A DNA stretch of 64,000 nucleotides. Source: Gudongella sp. Lineage in GTDB: Bacteria > Bacillota > Clostridia > Tissierellales > Tissierellaceae. The position numbers and the translations under genes were made by a program. Every line of letters starts with the position of its first letter. Within the stretch, counting starts at the first letter, position 1. The notes beneath the pieces were generated by a model. It was given only the letters and a program-made list of their open reading frames with translations. It was not told where the DNA came from and made no database searches. This document shows, one piece after another, positions 58,113-64,000 of the stretch. The stretch spans positions 1-64,000 of the forward strand of contig JANKMX010000001.1 of the NCBI GenBank assembly GCA_024649995.1. The letters run 5' to 3'.

Positions 58113-58760
58113 ATGGTCTTCAAGGGACAAGATTCAGTAAGCGGACTAATTTATGACAAGATGTCGGACGAGGAGATTGTAAAGCTGGCCAACGGTGGGG
58201 ACCTGCTGGCCTTGGAACACCTTATATACAAATATAAGGACCTTATAAAGGTAAAGGCCAAGGTCTACTACATTGTTGGAGCCGACCGGGATGACATTAT
58301 CCAGGAGGGCATGATCGGACTCTATAAGGCCATAAGGGATTTCAGGGATGAGAAAACATCATCCTTTAGAAATTTTGCGGATATCTGTGTCACCAGGCAG
58401 ATGATCACTGCCATCAAAACCGCTACGAGACAGAAGCATTTGCCCCTGAATGGCTATATATCCCTGAACAAGCCTATTTACAGCGACGGGACATCAACCA
58501 TGGCTGAAACCGTAAGCAGCGACGGAGCCACAGACCCAATGGAGCTGTTCATCGGAAAGGAAGATCTTGATGAGACAGAGGAGAAGATAAACAGCATGCT
58601 AAGCAGTCTTGAACGGCAGGTTCTCACCTATTATGTGGAGGGGAGAAGCTACGAGGAAATAGCCCTTGACCTCAACAGACGGGTCAAAAGCATAGACAAT
58701 GCCCTTCAGCGAATCAAGAAGAAGATTGAAAGATATTTGATCAATAATAAAATCACCTAA
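58113..58760 (+). CDS. sigH: RNA polymerase sporulation sigma factor SigH
   Basis: LEHLIYKYKDLIKVKAKVYYIVGADRDDIIQEGMIGLYKAIRDF. Confidence 0.95.
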   Translation: MVFKGQDSVSGLIYDKMSDEEIVKLANGGDLLALEHLIYKYKDLIKVKAKVYYIVGADRDDIIQEGMIGLYKAIRDFRDEKTSSFRNFADICVTRQMITAIKTATRQKHLPLNGYISLNKPIYSDGTSTMAETVSSDGATDPMELFIGKEDLDETEEKINSMLSSLERQVLTYYVEGRSYEEIALDLNRRVKSIDNALQRIKKKIERYLINNKIT

Positions 58761-58848
58761 AGATGGAGGGGGAAGCTCTTCCATGCTCAAGTATGGAAAC
58801 TGCAGGAGTGAAAAGTATAAATTTCCTCAACGCAATGCAGAATGAGTA

Positions 58849-58877
58849 TTGACAAGGGTATTAATCAATAGTAAAAT
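58849..58877 (+). promoter_or_regulatory. SigA promoter TTGACA-N17-TAAAAT for tRNA-Thr/tuf
   Basis: Consensus -35, near-consensus -10, 17-nt spacer. Confidence 0.75.
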
Positions 58878-58889
58878 ATCTTATTGTAA

Positions 58890-58965
58890 GCCCACGTAGC
58901 TCAGGAGGTAGAGCACTTGCATGGTAAGCAAGAGGTCACCGGTTCAAATCCGGTCGTGGGCTCCA
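58890..58965 (+). tRNA. tRNA-Thr (GGT anticodon)
   Basis: Cloverleaf GCCCACG...CGTGGGC-TCCA; anticodon stem CTTGC/GCAAG with loop ATGGTAA. Confidence 0.95.
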
Positions 58966-59031
58966 TATAAGACTAGAAACACCCGGACAAGTTTTCTTAA
59001 GCCATGGATAATTCAAGGGAGGAATCGAGAA

Positions 59032-60225
59032 ATGGGAAAAGCTAAGTTTGAAAGAACGAAACCACATGTTAACGTAGGAACAATCGGTCACGTAGACCAC
59101 GGTAAGACAACTCTAACGGCAGCGATAACATTTGTACTGAACAAGAGATTCGGTTCAGGAGAATTCGTAAGCTATGACAACATAGACAAGGCACCAGAGG
59201 AGAGAGAAAGAGGAATCACAATCTCAACAGCACACGTTGAGTACGAAACAGATGCAAGACACTACGCACACGTAGACTGCCCAGGCCATGCTGACTATGT
59301 AAAGAACATGATCACAGGAGCAGCACAGATGGACGGAGCAATCCTAGTAGTAAGTGCAGCAGACGGTCCAATGCCACAGACAAGAGAGCACATTCTGCTT
59401 TCAAGGCAGGTAGGGGTACCTAAGATAGTAGTATTCCTAAACAAAGAGGACATGGTAGACGATCCAGAACTGATCGAGCTTGTAGAGATGGAAGTAAGAG
59501 AGCTTCTAAGCGAATATGAATTCGACGGAGACAACACTCCAATAGTAGTGGGATCAGCCCTTAAGGCACTTGAAGATCCAGACGGCCCATGGGGAGACAA
59601 GATAGTTGCTCTAATGAAAGAAGTAGACGAGTACATCCCACAGCCAGAGAGAGACATAGAGAAGCCATTCCTAATGCCGGTTGAGGACGTATTCTCAATC
59701 ACAGGTAGAGGAACAGTAGCAACAGGAAGAGTAGAAAGAGGAATCGTAAAGACTGGAGACAACGTAGAGATAGTTGGACTTACAGAAGAAGCGAGAACAG
59801 TAGTAGTAACAGGAGTAGAGATGTTCAGAAAGCTTCTTGACGAGGCGCAGGCAGGAGACAACATCGGAGTACTGCTAAGGGGAGTACAGAGAACTGAAAT
59901 CGAAAGAGGTCAGGTACTTGCAAAGCCAGGATCAATCAAGCCACATACAAAGTTTGATTCAGAGGTATACGTACTGAGCAAGGAAGAGGGAGGAAGACAC
60001 ACACCATTCTTCAACGGCTACAGACCACAGTTCTACTTCAGGACAACAGACGTAACAGGAGACATCCAGCTTGAGGAAGGCATCGAAATGGTAATGCCAG
60101 GGGACAATGCAAGATTCTCAATTGAACTGATCACACCAATCGCGATGGAAGAGGGACTAAGATTCGCCATCAGAGAAGGTGGAAGAACAGTAGGAGCAGG
60201 CGTTGTAACAAAGGTTTACGAATAA
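59032..60225 (+). CDS. tuf: Elongation factor Tu
   Basis: [36 protein letters not shown] 59032. Confidence 0.99.
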   Translation: MGKAKFERTKPHVNVGTIGHVDHGKTTLTAAITFVLNKRFGSGEFVSYDNIDKAPEERERGITISTAHVEYETDARHYAHVDCPGHADYVKNMITGAAQMDGAILVVSAADGPMPQTREHILLSRQVGVPKIVVFLNKEDMVDDPELIELVEMEVRELLSEYEFDGDNTPIVVGSALKALEDPDGPWGDKIVALMKEVDEYIPQPERDIEKPFLMPVEDVFSITGRGTVATGRVERGIVKTGDNVEIVGLTEEARTVVVTGVEMFRKLLDEAQAGDNIGVLLRGVQRTEIERGQVLAKPGSIKPHTKFDSEVYVLSKEEGGRHTPFFNGYRPQFYFRTTDVTGDIQLEEGIEMVMPGDNARFSIELITPIAMEEGLRFAIREGGRTVGAGVVTKVYE

Positions 60226-60230
60226 GAGTG

Positions 60231-60260
60231 AAAGACTGGGTCTTTTGACCCGGTCTTTTT
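60231..60260 (+). terminator. Terminator after tuf
   Basis: AAAGACTGGGTCTTTTGACCCGGTCTTTTT. Confidence 0.9.
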
Positions 60261-60420
60261 ATGACATGGCCGAGCTTGGGTATGTTGAATTATTTATTGA
60301 CACAAATAATGATTTGTGATAGGTTATATTAGTAGTGCATTAATAATGGGAGATTGTGCCCAAATTAGTTGATTTCATATATAGAGATAACACCATGGGT
60401 GAAAGTAGGAGGTGTGATAG

Positions 60421-60570
60421 ATGAGAGACAGAGTCACATTGGCGTGTACAGAGTGCAAGCAGAGAAATTATGTAACCAAAAAGAACAAGAAAAACACAAC
60501 TGAGAGAATCGAGCTTAAGAAATACTGTAAGTTCTGCAAGGCGCACACGAATCACAAGGAAACAAAATAA
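60421..60570 (+). CDS. rpmG: 50S ribosomal protein L33
   Basis: [49 protein letters not shown], 49 aa (absent from supplied ORF track). Confidence 0.97.
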   Translation: MRDRVTLACTECKQRNYVTKKNKKNTTERIELKKYCKFCKAHTNHKETK

Positions 60571-60594
60571 CTGTTAAAGTAAGGATGTGAAATG

Positions 60595-60807
60595 ATGGCA
60601 GGAGCAAACACAGGATCTGTGAGTACAAAGGATAAGATGTCCACTTACTTTAGAGGAGTTAGATCAGAGCTTAAGAAGGTTATATGGCCTGACAGGAAAG
60701 AGCTTATGAACTATACCGGAGTTGTAATATTCATCAGCGTACTGGTTGCAGTTATAGTTTATATTCTTGACCTGTTTCTAGGTGGAGTTTTATCGTTTAT
60801 TATTTAG
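60595..60807 (+). CDS. secE: Preprotein translocase subunit SecE
   Basis: YFRGVRSELKKVIWPDRKELMNYTGVVIFISVLVAVIVYILDLFLG. Confidence 0.96.
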   Translation: MAGANTGSVSTKDKMSTYFRGVRSELKKVIWPDRKELMNYTGVVIFISVLVAVIVYILDLFLGGVLSFII

Positions 60808-60846
60808 TAATACAAGGGAGGGAAGGGCCCAAGTGGTCCCTGAATT

Positions 60847-61401
60847 ATGACGGATAAGGATATGAGTAGGGAAGAAAGAGCCAAGGATGCCAAGTGGTAT
60901 GTGGTGCATACTTATTCTGGTCATGAAAATAAAGTAAAGGCCAACCTTGAGAAAATGGTAGAGAACAGGGGAATGAAGGATGATATCTTCGAAGTCGCTG
61001 TTCCAACTGAAGAATACATTGACAACAAATCCGGGAAAAAGAAGCTCAAGGAGCGAAAGATGTTTCCTGGATATGTTCTTGTTAAAATGATTATCAATGA
61101 TGAGTCATGGTATTTGGTCCGAAACACCCGAGGCGTAACAGGCTTCGTTGGGCCGTCATCAAAACCGGTACCTCTTTCTGACAAGGAAGTCAGAGCACTG
61201 GGAGTACAGGAGAAGATGGTATTGCCGGCTGTTGACTTCAAGGTCAAGGACCCTGTAAAGGTTGTAGCAGGTCCTTTCGAGAACTTTATTGGAACCATTG
61301 ACAGCATCAATATGGAAAAACGCAAGGTCAAGGTATATGTTTCCATGTTCGGCAGGGAAACATTGGTTGAGCTTGAGTTCGATCAGATAGAGAGAGTGTA
61401 G
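60847..61401 (+). CDS. nusG: Transcription termination/antitermination protein NusG
   Basis: AKWYVVHTYSGHENKVKANLE...MFPGYVLVKM...VRNTRGVTGFVG. Confidence 0.98.
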   Translation: MTDKDMSREERAKDAKWYVVHTYSGHENKVKANLEKMVENRGMKDDIFEVAVPTEEYIDNKSGKKKLKERKMFPGYVLVKMIINDESWYLVRNTRGVTGFVGPSSKPVPLSDKEVRALGVQEKMVLPAVDFKVKDPVKVVAGPFENFIGTIDSINMEKRKVKVYVSMFGRETLVELEFDQIERV

Positions 61402-61465
61402 CCCGGGAGGAATGTCCCGGGATGGATTGATTTATAAGCAATGATGCTTTATAAATAGAAGTGCA

Positions 61466-61492
61466 GTGGGAGGGATTATCCCGCTAAACCAC
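61466..61492 (+). promoter_or_regulatory. Candidate L1-binding mRNA site upstream of rplK
   Basis: GTGG-GA-GGGA-TTA-TCCC-GCTAAA-CCAC. Confidence 0.6.
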
Positions 61493-61514
61493 AATGAAAT
61501 GAGGAGGTGGAATT

Positions 61515-61940
61515 ATGGCAAAAAAAGTCATAGCTCTAGTTAAATTACAAATTCCAGCTGGAAAGGCAACACCAGCTCCACCTGTAGGTACTGCGTTGGG
61601 ACCTCACGGAGTAAACATCATGCAGTTTACTAAAGAGTTCAACGCCAAGACTGCAGACCAGGCAGGAATGATCATACCTGTAGTATTGACTGTATATGCA
61701 GACAGATCATTTACATTTATCACAAAGACACCACCAGCACCAGTTCTTATTAAGAAGGCTGTTGGAATTGACTCAGGTTCAGGAGAACCAAACAAGAAGA
61801 AAGTTGCTAAAATATCAAAGGCTGATCTTGAAGAGATAGCTAAGATTAAAATGCCAGACCTTAATGCAGGTTCAATTGAGGCAGCCATGAGCATGGTAGC
61901 TGGAACTGCAAGAAGCATGGGCGTTGAAGTAGAAGAATAA
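61515..61940 (+). CDS. rplK: 50S ribosomal protein L11
   Basis: [34 protein letters not shown]. Confidence 0.99.
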   Translation: MAKKVIALVKLQIPAGKATPAPPVGTALGPHGVNIMQFTKEFNAKTADQAGMIIPVVLTVYADRSFTFITKTPPAPVLIKKAVGIDSGSGEPNKKKVAKISKADLEEIAKIKMPDLNAGSIEAAMSMVAGTARSMGVEVEE

Positions 61941-61946
61941 TAAATA

Positions 61947-61973
61947 GTGGGAGAAATTTTTCGTTAATACCAC
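61947..61973 (+). promoter_or_regulatory. Second candidate L1-binding mRNA site upstream of rplA
   Basis: GTGG-GA-GAA-ATTT-TTC-GTTAATA-CCAC, same architecture as 61466..61492. Confidence 0.5.
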
Positions 61974-61989
61974 AAGGAGGTTTTTTAGT

Positions 61990-62688
61990 ATGCCAAAGAG
62001 AGGTAAGAATTATCAAGAGAGCATAAAACTTGTTGACAGAAGCAAGCTTTATGATACATTGGATGCTATTGAGCTGGTACAGCAGACTTCAAAAGCCAAG
62101 TTCGACGAAACAATTGAGCTTGCAGTAAGACTTGGAGTAGACCCAAGACATGCAGACCAGCAGGTAAGAGGCGCTGTTGTTTTGCCACATGGTACTGGTA
62201 AGACAAGCAGGGTTCTTGTAATAGCAAAAGGTGAAAAGGTTAAGGAAGCAGAGGATGCTGGAGCTGATTTCGTCGGTGGCGATGAAATGGTTGCAAGAAT
62301 CCAGAATGAAGGTTGGATGGATTTCGACGTTGTAGTTGCAACTCCAGACATGATGGGTGTTGTAGGTAGAATAGGTAGAATCCTTGGACCTAAGGGTCTT
62401 ATGCCTAACCCTAAATCAGGAACTGTTACTTTTGAGGTTGAAAAGGCAGTTAATGAGATCAAGGCAGGTAAGGTTGAGTACAGAGTTGACAAGGCTAGTA
62501 TCGTACACGTGCCAATAGGCAAGGTGTCATTTGGTACTGAGAAGCTTAGAGAAAACTTCATGGCAATCATGGATGCCCTTAACAAGGCAAGACCAGCCGC
62601 TGCAAAGGGTAGATACATGAGAACAGTAACAATCTCAAGCACAATGGGTCCTGGAATCAAATTAAATCCAGGAAAACTGACTGACTAG
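61990..62688 (+). CDS. rplA: 50S ribosomal protein L1
   Basis: [61 protein letters not shown]. Confidence 0.99.
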   Translation: MPKRGKNYQESIKLVDRSKLYDTLDAIELVQQTSKAKFDETIELAVRLGVDPRHADQQVRGAVVLPHGTGKTSRVLVIAKGEKVKEAEDAGADFVGGDEMVARIQNEGWMDFDVVVATPDMMGVVGRIGRILGPKGLMPNPKSGTVTFEVEKAVNEIKAGKVEYRVDKASIVHVPIGKVSFGTEKLRENFMAIMDALNKARPAAAKGRYMRTVTISSTMGPGIKLNPGKLTD

Positions 62689-62717
62689 TTGACAAGAGCA
62701 GTTGTTGCTGATATAAT
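62689..62717 (+). promoter_or_regulatory. Perfect SigA promoter TTGACA-N17-TATAAT
   Basis: Exact consensus hexamers and spacer, immediately after rplA stop. Confidence 0.85.
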
Positions 62718-62742
62718 CATCAATGTTAATTAAATAAAGAAC

Positions 62743-62826
62743 CGCAGACAGTAGGAGCCCATAGGCTTAATACCCTACCGAGGTGAGAAATATCTAATCT
62801 GGAATTAGGGTCTCTGCGTGTCTGCG
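62743..62826 (+). ncRNA. Ribosomal protein L10 leader
   Basis: CGCAGACAGTAGGAGCCC...TTAATACCCTACCGAGGT...TGTCTGCG closing stem. Confidence 0.85.
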
Positions 62827-62869
62827 TATGAGACCTTTATTTTATACCCGTACAGGAGGTGAAGATAAT

Positions 62870-63397
62870 ATGAAGGAACATACCCTTCAAGCCAAATCAA
62901 AGATAGTTGAGGAGATTAAGGAAAAGATCGAATCATCACAATCAATGATTTTGGTTGACTACAGAGGACTTGACGTAGCGGAGTTGACCGAGCTTAGAAA
63001 GCAATACAGAGAGGCTGGAGTTGACTACAAGGTATATAAGAACACAATGATGAGATTTGCATTCAAGGACTTGGGCCTGGAAGAATTCAATGAATTCCTT
63101 AAAGGACCTTCAGCTGTGGCTTTCGGATTGGATGATCCAGTGGCTGCGGCAAAAGTTACATCAGAATTCGCCAAGAAAAACGACAAGCTTGAGATTAAAG
63201 CCGGAATCGTTGATGGAAAGATAATTGATGTCAACGGAGTCAAGAGTCTGGCAGACCTACCATCAAAAGAGGTACTTGTTGCACAGGTACTTGCTGGTAT
63301 GAACGCGCCAGTTCAAGGATTCGCAAACGTACTTCAAGGTACAGTAAGAAGTCTTGCTATAGTACTAAATGCTATAGCTGAAGAGAAGGCAGCATAA
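62870..63397 (+). CDS. rplJ: 50S ribosomal protein L10
   Basis: MILVDYRGLDVAELTELRKQYREAGVDYKVYKNTMMRFA; ATG 62870 after AGGAGG. Confidence 0.98.
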   Translation: MKEHTLQAKSKIVEEIKEKIESSQSMILVDYRGLDVAELTELRKQYREAGVDYKVYKNTMMRFAFKDLGLEEFNEFLKGPSAVAFGLDDPVAAAKVTSEFAKKNDKLEIKAGIVDGKIIDVNGVKSLADLPSKEVLVAQVLAGMNAPVQGFANVLQGTVRSLAIVLNAIAEEKAA

Positions 63398-63430
63398 ATA
63401 AAATAAAAAAATTCGGAGGGATAAATAAAA

Positions 63431-63811
63431 ATGGCAAGTGAAAAAGTATTAAACCTAATTGAAGAAGTAAAAAGCTTAACAGTATTGGAGCTTTCAGAAG
63501 TAGTAAAGGCTCTAGAGGAAGAGTTCGGAGTAAGCGCAGCAGCTCCAATGGCAGTGGCAGCAGCTCCTGCAGCAGCAGCTGAAGCAGCAGCTGAAGAGCA
63601 GACTGAGTTCGATGTAATCCTTTCATCAGCTGGTGGAGAGAAAATCAAGGTTATCAAGGCTGTAAGAGAGATCACAGGTCTTGGACTTAAAGAAGCAAAA
63701 GAGCTTGTAGACAATGCACCAAAGCCAGTTAAGGAAGGCGCAAGCAAAGAAGAAGCTGAAGAGCTAAAAGCTAAGCTTGAAGAAGTAGGAGCATCTGTAG
63801 AAGTTAAGTAA
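63431..63811 (+). CDS. rplL: 50S ribosomal protein L7/L12
   Basis: [39 protein letters not shown]...[17 protein letters not shown]. Confidence 0.99.
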   Translation: MASEKVLNLIEEVKSLTVLELSEVVKALEEEFGVSAAAPMAVAAAPAAAAEAAAEEQTEFDVILSSAGGEKIKVIKAVREITGLGLKEAKELVDNAPKPVKEGASKEEAEELKAKLEEVGASVEVK

Positions 63812-63822
63812 TTGAAGAATAG

Positions 63823-63855
63823 AAAGTGGCTTTCATCATGAAGGCCACTTTTTTT
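63823..63855 (+). terminator. Terminator/attenuator after rplL
   Basis: AAAGTGGCTTTCATC ATGAAGGCCACTTT + T-run. Confidence 0.85.
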
Positions 63856-64000
63856 CACTAAAAACGACTTAAAAAATTTGACATGACTCCAGGTGTATGA
63901 TAGTATAATATATTGCATAATAATGATTATAATGGGCGTACTATACTGACATTTAGAACCTGTTATTTTCAGTTGACCGATGAGTTGGTACCACCAAAAG

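Noticed and set aside
59295-59864. 189-aa minus-strand ORF across tuf
   Set aside because: Antisense shadow of tuf codon usage; no RBS or known fold.
62049-62660. 203-aa minus-strand ORF across rplA, and 63334..63918 across rplL
   Set aside because: Antisense shadow ORFs of ribosomal protein genes.
1-64000. CRISPR arrays, IS elements, integrases, prophage or defence genes
   Set aside because: Looked for regular spaced repeats and transposase/integrase/nuclease motifs in the ORF track; none recognised.

Overview
The window is a low-GC Firmicutes (Clostridia-like) chromosomal segment. Taxonomy is inferred from gene content only. The right half (about 31-64 kb) is mostly conserved housekeeping: ctsR-mcsA-mcsB-clpC-radA, carD, ispDF, proS with a T-box, gltX, cysS, mrnC-thyX-rlmB-NYN-sigH, tRNA-Thr, tuf, rpmG-secE-nusG-rplK-rplA-rplJ-rplL. 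The left half is accessory metabolism. The most interesting part is a compact bacterial microcompartment (BMC) locus at about 2.4-6.9 kb. It has two BMC-H genes, one BMC-P and one divergent tandem-BMC (BMC-T). The only two enzymes interleaved with them are a class V PLP aminotransferase-like protein with a BMC-cargo-like N-terminal domain, and a dihydropyrimidinase/hydantoinase-family amidohydrolase with an unexplained N-terminal extension. None of the usual metabolosome signature enzymes (aldehyde dehydrogenase, PduL, alcohol dehydrogenase) is present in the window. Next to it are ptb-buk, a four-subunit 2-oxoacid:ferredoxin oxidoreductase and a TRAP transporter, which suggests a fermentative pathway from a cyclic amide/amino acid to an acyl phosphate and ATP. 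A Crp/Fnr gene is flanked by two TGTAA-N6-TTACA palindromes. Each lies 41.5 bp from the inferred start of a plausible promoter, one for the BMC operon and one for nhaC. A second system pairs an SBP-sensor kinase and NtrC-type regulator with a GG-N10-GC sigma-54 promoter in front of gltS-ftcD-fchA-hutD. RNA elements include a c-di-GMP-I riboswitch, a proline T-box, an L10 leader and two L1-site-like hairpins. No CRISPR array, prophage or IS element was recognised. All family calls are by eye; no searches were run.
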